From NCBI RefSeq assembly GCF_017309955.1, contig NZ_CP021247.1, positions 3,559,001 to 3,623,000 of the forward strand: 64,000 nucleotides of DNA, read 5' to 3'. A program made the translations under genes and the position numbers. Below are positions 7,117 through 15,936 of the stretch, one piece after another. Below the pieces are notes generated by a model. The model was not told the origin of the DNA, ran no database searches, and was given only the letters and a program-made list of their open reading frames with translations. This DNA is from Novosphingobium sp. KA1. GTDB lineage: Bacteria > Pseudomonadota > Alphaproteobacteria > Sphingomonadales > Sphingomonadaceae. Positions within the stretch are counted from its first letter, which is position 1, and every line of letters begins with the position of its first letter.

Positions 7117-9435
7117 TCAAACCGCTTCCAATGCCACTTCGCCGTAAAGCGTGGTACGCTGCTTCAATGTGCGCCCCACGCTTTCCGCCGCCGTGCGCAG
7201 TTCCGCGATCGTCACCCCCTGCCCGTGTGCTGCCCCTGCGGCGCGGCTGATGCTTTCATCCATCAGCACACCGCCAAGGTCGTTGGCGCCCGCTGCCAGC
7301 ACGGCGGCGGCCCCGTCCATGCCCAGTTTCACCCAGGAGCACTGGATCGAGTTGATCGCCCCATTCAGCGCCAGACGCGCCACCGCGTGCATCATTACCG
7401 CCTCGCGCCAGGTCGGCCCCTTGCGGCACTGTCCACGCCGGTAGAAGGGCGCTTCCATGTGCACGAGCGGCAGCGGCACGAATTCGGTGATGCCGCCGGT
7501 TTCGAGCTGGAGATTGCGCAGCGCCAGCAGGTGCCGCGCCCAGTGCCCGATGCCTTCGAGGTGACCGAACATCACCGTGGACGTCGTCGGCAGGCCGACA
7601 GCATGCGCGGTGCCGACCACATCCAGCCATTCCTGCGTGGTCAGCTTGCCCGGGCAGATCTGCTCGCGAATGTCGTCGCAAAGGATCTCGGCCGCCGTAC
7701 CGGGCAGCGAGCCCAGCCCCGCATCCTTCAGCATCGCCAGATAGTCCCGCACCGGCATGCCCAGCGTACGCGCGCCCTGGCTTACTTCCAGCGGAGAGAA
7801 GGCGTGGACATGAAGGTCCGGGCACGCCGCTTTCACTTCGCGCAAGATCGAAAGGTAGGTTTCGCCGGTATAGCTCGGGTGGATGCCGCCTTGCAGGCAG
7901 ACTTCGGTCGCCCCGCGCTCCACCGCTTCGCGCGCGCGGCCCGCGACTTCCGACAAGTCGAGATTGTAGGGCTTGTCACGGAAGCCCGCCTTGCTGCTGG
8001 TCTTCGAGAAAGCGCAGAACGAGCAAGTGTGCGTGCAGATGTTGGTGTAGTTGATGTTGCGATTGACGACGTACGTCACTGCATCGCCGCTGACTTCGGC
8101 GCGCAGGGCGTCGGCCGCGGCGATCACCGCCTGCGCCGCAGCGCCGCGCGTGGCAAAAAGATCGACGATCTCGTCCTCGCTGAGCGTCACGCCGCTCGCC
8201 GCACGATCAAGAATACGATGGAGCGAGGCTGCGACCGGGCCGGCATGGAACTGCCCCAGCGGAGCGCGAACACTGCCTGGTGCATGCTGATCGGCCAGAC
8301 CGGGGCTCCAGACGCTGTCGCGCGCCAGCCCCTCGGCATCGGCATGGCGTAGCACGGCTGGCCGGATCGCCGAATCGAGCCATGAACGGTCCTCGCTCAT
8401 CACGAAGCGCGGATAGACCGTCAGGCGCTCGACCAGCGGCAGGCCCTTGGTCGCGCAGATCGCACGCAGCCGCTCCACTTCGGGCCAGGGCGCTTCCGGG
8501 TTTACATGATCGAGCGTTACCGGAGAGATGCCGCCCCAATCGTCGATCCCCGCGTCGATCAGTTCGACAAGCCGCTCATCATTCAGATTGGGCGGCGCCT
8601 GTATCGATACTTCGTCCGGCAGCAGGATGCGCGCGGCGGCGACCACGCGCAGGAAATCCGCCTCGCTCGCTTCCGGCGCGCGGGCCATCTTCGTGCCTGG
8701 CTTGGGGCAGAAGTTCTGGACGATCACTTCCTGCAAATGGCCATGCTCGCGGTGCAGATCGCGCAAGGCGATCAGCGCGTCGATGCGTTCTTCCGCCGTC
8801 TCGCCAATGCCGATCAGCACGCCGCTGGTCATCGGCACCTGTGCGCGACCGGCCGCCGCCAGCGAGGCGAGCCGCAGCGCCGGCACCTTGTCAGGCGAGC
8901 CATGGTGGCACATGCCCTTTTCCAGCAGCCGCTCCGACGTGCTTTCCAGCATCAGCCCCACCGAAGCCGCGACCGGGCGCAGCATCCGGTAGTCCACTTC
9001 CTCCAGCACACCGGCGTTGACGTGCGGCAGCAGGCCGGTTTCCTTCAGCACCAGTTCGGCGCAGTGGCGCACATAGTCCACGGTGCGCGCGAAGCCCCGC
9101 TCCGCCAGCCAGTCGCGCGCGGCGGCATAACGGCGCTCCGGGGCATCGCCCAGCGTGAACAGCGCCTCCCGGCACCCCGCCGCGGCCCCGGCGCGGGCTA
9201 TGTCCAGCACTTCCTCAGGCGTGAGGTAGGGTGCCTCGAGCCGCGACGGCGTCGTCGCGAACGTGCAGTAGTGGCAGACGTCCATGCAAAGGCGTGTCAG
9301 CGGGATGAAGACCTTGGGCGAATAAGTCATCCGCGCCGGACCGTTTGCCTCGCGCCGCGCCCTTGCCCGCGCGGTGACGTCCTCCAACTGAGCCGCCAGC
9401 AGCCATGCCTTCAGCGTGTGGCTATCATCCTGCAT
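7117..9435 (-). CDS. fbiC: 7,8-didemethyl-8-hydroxy-5-deazariboflavin (FO) synthase, CofG-CofH fusion
   Basis: 772 residues; a fusion of two radical-SAM enzymes that join tyrosine and the flavin precursor 5-amino-6-ribitylaminouracil to form FO, the chromophore of coenzyme F420. The CofG half has its [4Fe-4S] cysteines at C50, C54 and C57 (CMDVCHYC). The CofH half has CTHTCSFC near residue 466. The N-CofG/C-CofH order and length match actinobacterial FbiC; archaea have two separate genes. Ribosome site GAAGGGTGAG. It follows cofD by 11 bases in the cofE-cofD-fbiC operon. F420 genes are sparse in Proteobacteria, which suggests transfer into this lineage. Confidence 0.97.
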   Translation of the reverse strand: MQDDSHTLKAWLLAAQLEDVTARARARREANGPARMTYSPKVFIPLTRLCMDVCHYCTFATTPSRLEAPYLTPEEVLDIARAGAAAGCREALFTLGDAPERRYAAARDWLAERGFARTVDYVRHCAELVLKETGLLPHVNAGVLEEVDYRMLRPVAASVGLMLESTSERLLEKGMCHHGSPDKVPALRLASLAAAGRAQVPMTSGVLIGIGETAEERIDALIALRDLHREHGHLQEVIVQNFCPKPGTKMARAPEASEADFLRVVAAARILLPDEVSIQAPPNLNDERLVELIDAGIDDWGGISPVTLDHVNPEAPWPEVERLRAICATKGLPLVERLTVYPRFVMSEDRSWLDSAIRPAVLRHADAEGLARDSVWSPGLADQHAPGSVRAPLGQFHAGPVAASLHRILDRAASGVTLSEDEIVDLFATRGAAAQAVIAAADALRAEVSGDAVTYVVNRNINYTNICTHTCSFCAFSKTSSKAGFRDKPYNLDLSEVAGRAREAVERGATEVCLQGGIHPSYTGETYLSILREVKAACPDLHVHAFSPLEVSQGARTLGMPVRDYLAMLKDAGLGSLPGTAAEILCDDIREQICPGKLTTQEWLDVVGTAHAVGLPTTSTVMFGHLEGIGHWARHLLALRNLQLETGGITEFVPLPLVHMEAPFYRRGQCRKGPTWREAVMMHAVARLALNGAINSIQCSWVKLGMDGAAAVLAAGANDLGGVLMDESISRAAGAAHGQGVTIAELRTAAESVGRTLKQRTTLYGEVALEAV

Positions 9436-9446
9436 CTGCTCACCCT

Positions 9447-10406
9447 TCAGATGCCTGCGAGGGCAAGCACCTCCTTCGCGAGCCTTTCCCTGTCGGCGGC
9501 TTCGCGCATCATTGTCGTCGTCACGGTGACCGTGAGGCCCCGTGCCTGCAAACCAGAGACATCGGCCTCATCGGCATGATCGATCAAGAGGTGGTCGAGA
9601 AGATCGCTGTAGTGATGAGCGATAGCCGCATTGCTCACCGCCTGCCCGCGCTCGGCCAGCATCTTGGCCAGCGGGCCTTTCACCGAGGTTCCGCCGACAA
9701 TCGGCGAGACTGCGATCAGCGGCACCCGCCGCGCCGCCAGCGCAGCGCGCACGCCGTCGACGGCAAGGATCGGATCGACACTGAGGAACGGGTTGGACGG
9801 GCAGACGACGATGGCGGCAAGGTCTTCCCGTGCCAGTGCGTCAGCAAATCCGGACGAGGGTTTAGCCCCCGCCGCGCCCTCGAAACGTACATCAGAAACC
9901 ACCGGAACGCATTGATCCCCCACGAACCAGCGCTGAAAATCTGTCCAGCCTGCCTCCGTAAGCACCTGCGTGCGCACCGGATCGTCGCTCATCGGCACAA
10001 CCGTATGGGCGATCCCGAGTTCGTGCGTCAGCCGCGCCGTCACTTCAGAAAGCGTCTCACCTGCACGCAGCCGCCATGACCGCGCAATGTGCATCGCCAT
10101 GTCGCGGTCGCCAAGGTTGAACCACCCCTCCTCGCCCAGCGCGCGGAGCATGGCCATGGTCTGCCACGTCTCGTCCTTCACGCCCCAACCGCGCTGGGCA
10201 TCGTTGAGACCGGCGAGCGCATAAGTCACAGAATCCATGTCAGGACATATAGTTAGACCGAGATGCTCGAAATCGTCTCCAGTATTGATGACGATCGTGA
10301 GATCTGCCGGCGCCATGACTGCAGCGAGCCCCGCAGCCAGCTTCGCCCCGCCGACGCCGCCCGAAAGCGCGAGTACGTGCCCCGCTTGCTGTTTTTGGCC
10401 GTTCAT
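9447..10406 (-). CDS. cofD: 2-phospho-L-lactate transferase (FbiA/CofD)
   Basis: 319 residues. Transfers the phospholactyl-type moiety from a GDP-activated C3 acid made by CofC onto FO, giving F420-0 or its dehydro form. The family signature LSGGVGGAKLAAGL begins at residue 14, followed by NTGDDFEHLGLTICPDMDSV, the FO/GDP-binding segment. Its start codon overlaps the cofE stop as ATGA, so translation is coupled. Which C3 acid is transferred (2-phospholactate, phosphoenolpyruvate or 3-phosphoglycerate) cannot be read from the sequence. Confidence 0.95.
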   Translation of the reverse strand: MNGQKQQAGHVLALSGGVGGAKLAAGLAAVMAPADLTIVINTGDDFEHLGLTICPDMDSVTYALAGLNDAQRGWGVKDETWQTMAMLRALGEEGWFNLGDRDMAMHIARSWRLRAGETLSEVTARLTHELGIAHTVVPMSDDPVRTQVLTEAGWTDFQRWFVGDQCVPVVSDVRFEGAAGAKPSSGFADALAREDLAAIVVCPSNPFLSVDPILAVDGVRAALAARRVPLIAVSPIVGGTSVKGPLAKMLAERGQAVSNAAIAHHYSDLLDHLLIDHADEADVSGLQARGLTVTVTTTMMREAADRERLAKEVLALAGI

Positions 10407-11185
10407 CGGAACATATCCTGCTCGATAGGCCGAAGCCCGCTTACCGCGCCGGGGCCGTCTTCCTCCGTCACCCAGCGCTCGCAGCCGCGCACCAGCGCGA
10501 CCGGAGTGCCTTCCGCGCCTTCACCCATCGCCAGCGCTGCCATGGCGGCAACCGAGTCCGCAATGCCGATCACCGTGGCCTGAAGCGTGCGGCCGTAAAG
10601 ATCCTGCCCGCGACCACGGCGGTCTTCCAGCACGGTCAGCCCCGCGCAGCCGATGGCATGGCCCAACGTGCCGATCCGCCAGGCCCGCCCCATCGAATCC
10701 GCGACCACCACGCCGATCCGAACTTTACACGCTTTCTGAAGTTCGCCCCGCAGCGCCCGCGCCGAGGCATCGGGTTCGAGCGGCCAGAGCAGCACACGGC
10801 CAGCCTCTCCGCCTTCCACGTTCGATGCGTCGATCCCGGCATTGGCCAGCACGTGCCCGGTGCGATGCGCCGCGATCACGGCCGCCGGAGTGCAGCGCAG
10901 GACCTGGGAACTCTCCTCTAGTATCGCCTGCATCATCCCAGGATCGCGGCCGGTTGTACGGGTAAGTTCATGTGCTTCCTCAGAAGGCATGAACGCCGCA
11001 AGATCGCGCGTGCGGCCCTCCACCTTGGAGACGATCTTCTGCGCAACCACCAAGATATCGCCATCGCGTAACCGGTCACCTTCGCCTGCGAGGCTCGCGC
11101 ATATCGCTTGCGCAATCGACATTCCGGCAGCGAACATAGGTAGCCCCGTCAGCGGTCGCACGGTCAGTTCTGGATTTCGCTTCAT
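10403..11185 (-). CDS. cofE: Coenzyme F420-0:L-glutamate ligase
   Basis: 260 residues; adds L-glutamates to F420-0 using GTP. Family segments are RPLTGLPMFAAGMSIAQAIC near the N terminus, GDILVVAQKIVSKVEGR, and VADSMGRAWRIGTLGHAIGC near the middle. The length is that of stand-alone CofE; the C-terminal FMN nitroreductase domain of actinobacterial FbiB (dehydro-F420 reductase) is absent. I chose the ATG preceded by GGGAGGG; a longer upstream frame lacks a ribosome site and family similarity. First gene of the operon, divergent from npdG. Confidence 0.93.
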   Translation of the reverse strand: MKRNPELTVRPLTGLPMFAAGMSIAQAICASLAGEGDRLRDGDILVVAQKIVSKVEGRTRDLAAFMPSEEAHELTRTTGRDPGMMQAILEESSQVLRCTPAAVIAAHRTGHVLANAGIDASNVEGGEAGRVLLWPLEPDASARALRGELQKACKVRIGVVVADSMGRAWRIGTLGHAIGCAGLTVLEDRRGRGQDLYGRTLQATVIGIADSVAAMAALAMGEGAEGTPVALVRGCERWVTEEDGPGAVSGLRPIEQDMFR

Positions 11186-11270
11186 CGGCCCTCCCGAACC
11201 ACCGTGTCTAAAGCTGCCGCACCGGGAACGACAATGACAACGACCAAGAATTCGCAGGGGAGATGATCTG
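11186..11270. promoter_or_regulatory. Divergent promoter region between cofE and the F420 reductase gene
   Basis: These 85 bases must carry the start signals of both F420 operons. On the minus strand TTGTCG and TTAGAC are spaced 17 bases apart and could serve as -35/-10; the plus-strand gene has a good ribosome site (AGGGGAG). No clear operator palindrome was seen. Confidence 0.35.
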
Positions 11271-11921
11271 ATGGCAGCGATCGCGGTGATCGGCGGGACC
11301 GGCGCGCTGGGCAAGGGCATTGCCCGAAGGCTCGTCAAGGCGGGGCATCAGGTGACGATCGGATCCCGCACGGCGGACAAAGCCCGTGCGGCGGCCGAGG
11401 AACTCGGGGCGGCGGGCTATGCCGAGAATGGCGAGGCCGCGCAGGGCAAGGACGTGGTGATCGTCACCGTGCCCCATGCTTCGCAAGGCGAGACCCTGCG
11501 CCAGATCGCGAACGTGATCGGCTCGGCCGTGGTCGTCGACACCACCGTGCCGCTGGTGCCGCCCAAAGTCATGCGCGTGCAGCTTCCTGCAGAGGGCAGC
11601 GCCGCGATGCAGGCTCGTGAGCATCTGGGGCCGGACACCCGCCTCGTCACCGCGTTCCACAACGTCTCTGCCCACCACCTCGACAGCGATCACGCCATTG
11701 ACTGCGACGTGCTGGTCTTCTCGGACGATGTGGAGGCGCGCCAGACCGTTGTGGACTTGTGCCCGGGCATGGGCCTGCGCGGGCTTTCCGGCGGCGGCCT
11801 GGCCAATTCGGCGGCGGCGGAGGCGCTGACCTCGATCCTCATCTACATGAACAAGACCTACAAGGCCGACGGGGCCGGAATACGCTTCACCAACCTCACC
11901 GCAGCGCCCCAAGTGCCGTGA
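11271..11921 (+). CDS. npdG: F420-dependent NADP reductase (F420H2:NADP oxidoreductase)
   Basis: 216 residues. Moves hydride between NADPH and F420, supplying reduced F420H2 to dependent enzymes. The N-terminal Rossmann loop is VIGGTGALGKGIARRL, and SRTADKARAAAE provides the Ser/Arg that favour the NADP 2'-phosphate. The C-terminal dimer segment GGLANSAAAEALTSILIYMN is typical of the Fno/NpdG family. The stop overlaps the GTG start of cofC (GTGA). Being with the biosynthesis genes, it is the likely electron entry point for the adjacent luciferase-like oxidoreductase. Confidence 0.92.
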   Translation: MAAIAVIGGTGALGKGIARRLVKAGHQVTIGSRTADKARAAAEELGAAGYAENGEAAQGKDVVIVTVPHASQGETLRQIANVIGSAVVVDTTVPLVPPKVMRVQLPAEGSAAMQAREHLGPDTRLVTAFHNVSAHHLDSDHAIDCDVLVFSDDVEARQTVVDLCPGMGLRGLSGGGLANSAAAEALTSILIYMNKTYKADGAGIRFTNLTAAPQVP

Positions 11922-12562
11922 GCTGCTGGGCGCTCATCCCGGTCAAGGCGCCAGGCATGGGAAAGACCCGGCTGGCCTCCGCGCTCGATCCTGACGAGCG
12001 CGAGGCACTGGTTTCAGGCATGTTGCGCCATGTGCTTGATACCCTGCGCGGCTGCCGGGCAATCCAGCGCGTCTGCGTATTGGGTCCGGCGCGGCCCAAT
12101 CTGGGTAGCGGGGTACTGCGTTTCGACGATCCGGGCCCCGACCTCAACGGAGCGCTGGAAAGCACGGTATCGGCCATCACCGCAGCGGGACCGGAACGTA
12201 TCCTGGTGCTGCCGGCAGACCTGCCGTGCATCACCGCCGCTGACATCGAACGGCTCGTAGATCTGCCCCACGATGCTCTGGGAATCGCCCCGGACCGTCA
12301 TCGCACCGGCACCAACGCGCTGTCCCTGCCATTGCCGGCAGGCATCTGGTTTCCCTTCTCCTTTGGTCAGGACAGCTTCTCAACCCATTGCGAACAAGCG
12401 ATAAATCGCGGCCTTACCGTGGAGACGATCCTCTCCTGCGGACTGGAGAAAGATATAGACGACCCTCTCGATCTCGTTGATGCTGTTCGCGTTTTAAGGC
12501 GCGTCTACAACCCGGCGATCGACGGTTGGCCACGCCCGGGAGGCCGAAAACGGCCCGGTTGA
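11918..12562 (+). CDS. cofC: Phospholactate/phosphoenolpyruvate guanylyltransferase (CofC/FbiD)
   Basis: 214 residues. Activates a phosphorylated C3 acid with GTP for CofD. Key segments are IPVKAPGMGKTRLASAL at the N terminus, VLPADLPCI at about 97-105 (metal-binding Asp), HRTGTNALSL and FGQDSFSTH. I chose the GTG that overlaps the npdG stop as GTGA; the open frame further upstream lies inside npdG and is not family-like. Substrate preference differs between lineages (2-phospholactate, PEP or 3-phosphoglycerate) and determines which F420 variant is made. Confidence 0.9.
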   Translation: MSCWALIPVKAPGMGKTRLASALDPDEREALVSGMLRHVLDTLRGCRAIQRVCVLGPARPNLGSGVLRFDDPGPDLNGALESTVSAITAAGPERILVLPADLPCITAADIERLVDLPHDALGIAPDRHRTGTNALSLPLPAGIWFPFSFGQDSFSTHCEQAINRGLTVETILSCGLEKDIDDPLDLVDAVRVLRRVYNPAIDGWPRPGGRKRPG

Positions 12563-12575
12563 AGGGAGAACGGGT

Positions 12576-13433
12576 GTGGATGCCTCGGTCATCGACCTGT
12601 CGGGGAAAGTCGTGTTCGTCACCGGTGGCGGCGGCGGGATCGGGCGAGCGATCGCGCTCTGCATGGCCGATATGGGTGCAGACATCGCGATCCTTGAGGC
12701 GATCCCCGAACGCTGCGATCAGGTAGCCGAACTGATCGAGGCGCGCGGGCGCAAGGCGCTGTGCATCGCCGGAAATGCCATGGACGCCGATTTCGTGCAG
12801 GATGCCGTTACCGAGGCGGCGCGCCATTTCGGGCGGCTTGACGTGCTGGCGAACAACGTCGGCGGCGTGTCCCGGCGGCCCTTCGCGGACCTCACCGAGA
12901 AGAACTGGCGCCGCCATATCGATCTCAACCTCGTCTCCAACCTTGCCGCCACGCAGGCCGCGCTGCCGATCATGATCGAAAGCGGGCGTGGAGGTTCAAT
13001 CATCAACGTCACCAGCATCGAGGCGTCGCGCGCGGCGCCGGGCTACGCGGTCTATGCCGCGTGCAAGGCCGGGATCAACAACCTCACCCGTACGCTGGCG
13101 GTTGAGCTTGCCCACCACGGCATCCGCGTGAACGCCATCGCGCCCGACTATACGGTAACGCCGGGCACCCGCGGCCAGTTCACCGGGCCGGTCGATCCGC
13201 TGCTCTGGCATCGCCCCTCGCCTGCGCAGGAAGAGGCGATCCGCCGCCGCATCCCGCTCGGCCGTGCAGGCGTCGACGAGGAATGTGGCCGCGTCGCCGT
13301 GTTCCTCGCCTCCGAAATGGCCACATACGTCACCGGCACGATCATCCCGGTCGACGGCGGCACCTGGGCATCCGGCGGATGGGTGCGCAACAGCGATGAA
13401 AACTGGGTGCTGCCGCCCGAACCCACCGATTGA
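12576..13433 (+). CDS. Short-chain dehydrogenase/reductase in F420 operon
   Basis: 285-residue classical SDR: cofactor loop TGGGGGIG at 16-23, NNVGG at 93-97, Ser147, and Tyr160-x3-Lys164 (YAACK). GTG start after GAAGGGAG, 13 bases past cofC, so probably co-transcribed. The C-terminal extension after the usual VDGG motif (GTWASGGWVRNSDENWVLPP) is family-specific, close to substrate-processing SDRs of xenobiotic or steroid pathways. It uses NAD(P), not F420. Probably prepares or consumes the ketone/alcohol handled by the next gene; the substrate is unknown. Confidence 0.88.
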   Translation: MDASVIDLSGKVVFVTGGGGGIGRAIALCMADMGADIAILEAIPERCDQVAELIEARGRKALCIAGNAMDADFVQDAVTEAARHFGRLDVLANNVGGVSRRPFADLTEKNWRRHIDLNLVSNLAATQAALPIMIESGRGGSIINVTSIEASRAAPGYAVYAACKAGINNLTRTLAVELAHHGIRVNAIAPDYTVTPGTRGQFTGPVDPLLWHRPSPAQEEAIRRRIPLGRAGVDEECGRVAVFLASEMATYVTGTIIPVDGGTWASGGWVRNSDENWVLPPEPTD

Positions 13434-13450
13434 ACGAGAGACCGCACGCC

Positions 13451-14371
13451 ATGACCTTCACGCTCAGCACCAGCCTGCCTTTCGACCGGATCGACAGGCC
13501 GGAGGAATTCGGCACCATGGAGGCCGTGCACGAGATTGCCCGCACGGTCGAGAAGGCAGGCTTCCACGCCGGCACCGTCACCGATCACCCTGCTCCCTCG
13601 GCACGCTGGCTGGATGCGGGCGGACACTACGCGCAGGATCCGTTCGTGATGCTGTCGATGCTGGGCGCGGTGACCACCAGGCTACGGCTGCAGACCAACA
13701 TTCTGGTACTGCCGTACCGCAATCCCTTCGTGGTGGCGCGCGGGGTCTCGTCGCTGGACCACTTCACCAATGGCCGCGTGGTTCTGGGCCTTGGCGCCGG
13801 GTACATGAAGGCGGAATACAAAGCGCTGGGCGTCGATTTCGACAGCCGCAACGACCTCATGGACGAGTACATCACGGCGATGAAGCTGGCCTGGACGGGC
13901 GAGGACTTCACATTCGAGGGCAGCGGATACACCGCGCTGGGCAATCGCATGCTGCCGACGCCGGTGCAGAAGCCGCACCCCCCGCTTCTGGTCGGCGGCA
14001 ATTCGCGGCGCGCGCTGCGCCGGGCAGCGGAGATGGGCGATGCCTGGCACCCGTTCTTTGTGCCCAAGTCGGTGACCGACACCGCCCGCACCGCCAATCT
14101 GGAGGGTGACGAAGACATCAGCGAGGCCATCGCCTACATGCACGCCCATGCCGAGAAGATCGGGCGTGCGGAGCCGCCGAAGGTCATCGCCTCGTCCACC
14201 TATTCGATCAAAGAGGGCTGGAGCGCGCCGGAAGCGCTGGACCACTTCGCGCACCTCAAGTCGCTTGGCATCCATGGCGCCGGCGCAACGGTGCATGCCG
14301 ATACGCGCGCGGAATATTGCGATCTGGCACTGAAATTCGGGGAGGATGTGATCGCGAAGATTGATTTTTGA
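13451..14371 (+). CDS. Luciferase-like F420-dependent oxidoreductase
   Basis: 306 residues, TIM-barrel bacterial-luciferase superfamily. The signature RVVLGLGAGYMKAEYKALGV near residue 110 and PPLLVGGNSRRALRRAAEMG near 180 match the F420-dependent branch (LLM class), which reduces or oxidises substrates with F420H2/F420. The ATG after GAACGAGAG is used; an upstream TTG adds seven residues. It is last in the npdG-cofC-SDR operon, which makes F420 rather than FMN its likely cofactor and makes it the island's best candidate for the F420-using catalytic step. Confidence 0.87.
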   Translation: MTFTLSTSLPFDRIDRPEEFGTMEAVHEIARTVEKAGFHAGTVTDHPAPSARWLDAGGHYAQDPFVMLSMLGAVTTRLRLQTNILVLPYRNPFVVARGVSSLDHFTNGRVVLGLGAGYMKAEYKALGVDFDSRNDLMDEYITAMKLAWTGEDFTFEGSGYTALGNRMLPTPVQKPHPPLLVGGNSRRALRRAAEMGDAWHPFFVPKSVTDTARTANLEGDEDISEAIAYMHAHAEKIGRAEPPKVIASSTYSIKEGWSAPEALDHFAHLKSLGIHGAGATVHADTRAEYCDLALKFGEDVIAKIDF

Positions 14372-14412
14372 TGGGTCAGATCGCGGTCGACCACGATCTT
14401 AAACAATACCAT

Positions 14413-14503
14413 CTCGTCGCCCCCGCGAAGGCGGGGGCCCCGCTTCCCTTTTTGCCACGTCGCAAAGAACAAGCGGGATCCTCGCCTTCGCGGGGATGAC
14501 GGG
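14413..14503. repeat. GC-rich inverted repeat, family 1, copy 2
   Basis: Arms of 33 bases (14413-14445 and 14471-14503) are inverted with about six mismatches; core CCCCGCGAAGGCG. The loop keeps CCCTTTTTGC, also found in copy 1. Like copy 1 it lies between two convergent gene ends (the luciferase-like gene and thiE). Confidence 0.85.
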
Positions 14504-14575
14504 GTTTAGTTGAACCGATCCATTCTGCCGGTTCGGCCTACTGGTTCGGGGCTGTGCCAAACGCCCGCGCAGACC

Positions 14576-15214
14576 TCAGGCCATCGCCCCGGTCATCGCC
14601 TCGTGGAAAGCCTTGACCGCTGCGGCCTCATCGCCGTTCCACACCGCACCCGACACCGCAAGGAAATCGGCTCCGGCCTTCACCAGCGGCGCGCAGTTTC
14701 CGGGCGTGATACCGCCGATGGCAACGCAGGGAATTTCGAAGATCGACTGCCACCATTCCAGCAGGTCGAGCCCCGCCATGTGCTTCACGTCCTTGGTGGT
14801 CGTGGGGAAATAGGCACCGAAAGCCACGTAGTCCGCGCCCTCTTCGCCCGCGTCCATCGCAAGATGGCGGCTGTTGTTGCAGGTCACGCCGATCTGCGCG
14901 TCACGGCCGAGCGCCTTGCGCGCTTCCTCGACCGAGCCGTCCTCCTGACCCAGATGCACGCCGTCCGCACCGAGGCGCTTGGCGAGGCTGGTGGAATCGT
15001 TGACGATGAAGGCCACGTCGCGATCGCCGCAAATCTTCTGCAGCGGCTCGGCAAGGCGCGCCGCCTCGTGCTGGTCCACGTCCTTGACGCGAAACTGGAA
15101 CGCCGCCACCGGCGCGGCATCGAGCGCGCGGGCCAGGCGTTCGGGGAAAGCGCCGGTCACATCGAGCGGCGAAATCAGGTAAAGCTGCGTCGGTTCGCGT
15201 TCAATCTCTTCCAT
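14576..15214 (-). CDS. thiE: Thiamine phosphate synthase
   Basis: 212 residues, TIM barrel. Couples the pyrimidine and thiazole phosphates to give thiamine phosphate. Seen: FQFRVKDVDQHEAARL (residues ~39-54), IVNDS and ADGVHLGQED for the pyrimidine/Mg site, VAFGAYFPTTTK and VAIGGITPGN for the phosphate site. The usual FRxK substrate-binding Arg-Lys pair is kept as RVK. No TPP riboswitch was recognised in the short gap upstream, so it is probably transcribed with the membrane-protein gene 27 bases upstream. Confidence 0.93.
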   Translation of the reverse strand: MEEIEREPTQLYLISPLDVTGAFPERLARALDAAPVAAFQFRVKDVDQHEAARLAEPLQKICGDRDVAFIVNDSTSLAKRLGADGVHLGQEDGSVEEARKALGRDAQIGVTCNNSRHLAMDAGEEGADYVAFGAYFPTTTKDVKHMAGLDLLEWWQSIFEIPCVAIGGITPGNCAPLVKAGADFLAVSGAVWNGDEAAAVKAFHEAMTGAMA

Positions 15215-15241
15215 AAGCGCGCACCTAGCCGTTCGCGAGGC

Positions 15242-15796
15242 TCAGGAAAAGACTTCGTCTTCAAACAAGGCATCCTCGGCCTCACGATTGCAGCCCGTCA
15301 GCGCGGCATGGGTAAACACCAGGATCGCGAGGCGCATCGTCGCATGAAGCGCCTCGGTTGCGGTCTCGAGGTTCCAGTCGGCCGCGCTCACCGCCAGATA
15401 GATCGCCTCGAACGCCGCTGCGCCGACCGCGCCGACCAGCATGCCCAGCAGCATTCTCGAAGGACGCCAGACAAGGCAGCCCGCAAAGACGAGCGCTGCC
15501 AGGATGCCGATCACGGTTGCAGGCGGCACGCCTCCTGCCAGCCCCGCATCAAAGCCGATCCATGCCGCTTCCGCGACCAGCAAGGCGAGCGCGCGCCGCA
15601 ACATCGGATCGAGCCGGGGCCGTAGCCGCGCGATCACGCTTGTCGCCAGCAGGGCACAGAAAACGGGCGGCAATACCACCTGCCGGACGGACATGGGCAG
15701 CAGCGACGGAAGGATGTAACTCGCCGCCAGATAGGCGATCCACAGCTTGAGCCAACCATCGACGCCCCGCCAGGACTTGAGAATTTTCATCGTCAT
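15242..15796 (-). CDS. Conserved-looking integral membrane protein, unknown function
   Basis: About 184 residues with 5-6 predicted hydrophobic segments (LWIAYLAASYILPSLLPM, VVLPPVFCALLATSVIA, VIGILAALVFAGCLVW, MLLGMLVGAVGAAAFEAIYL and others). No enzymatic motif was recognised. The ribosome site is weak; ATG at 15796, the ATG six bases later, or an upstream ATG are all possible. It lies upstream of thiE on the same strand and may share its transcript. Confidence 0.6.
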   Translation of the reverse strand: MTMKILKSWRGVDGWLKLWIAYLAASYILPSLLPMSVRQVVLPPVFCALLATSVIARLRPRLDPMLRRALALLVAEAAWIGFDAGLAGGVPPATVIGILAALVFAGCLVWRPSRMLLGMLVGAVGAAAFEAIYLAVSAADWNLETATEALHATMRLAILVFTHAALTGCNREAEDALFEDEVFS

Positions 15797-15936
15797 ACCA
15801 CTTGCCGCGCCCATCCCTACCCGCCCCGGTGCGGCAGGCAAAGCCCGTTTCGTTCGGGAGAGGTTCAGGCGCTGCCGATAGGTTTCGCCGGCACGCCCCC
15901 GGAACCCGGGGCTGCTTCAAGCTATAAGGGAGGAAC

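Noticed and set aside
14576..15241. TPP riboswitch for thiE
   Set aside because: The gap upstream of thiE is under 30 bases and shows no THI-box sequence.
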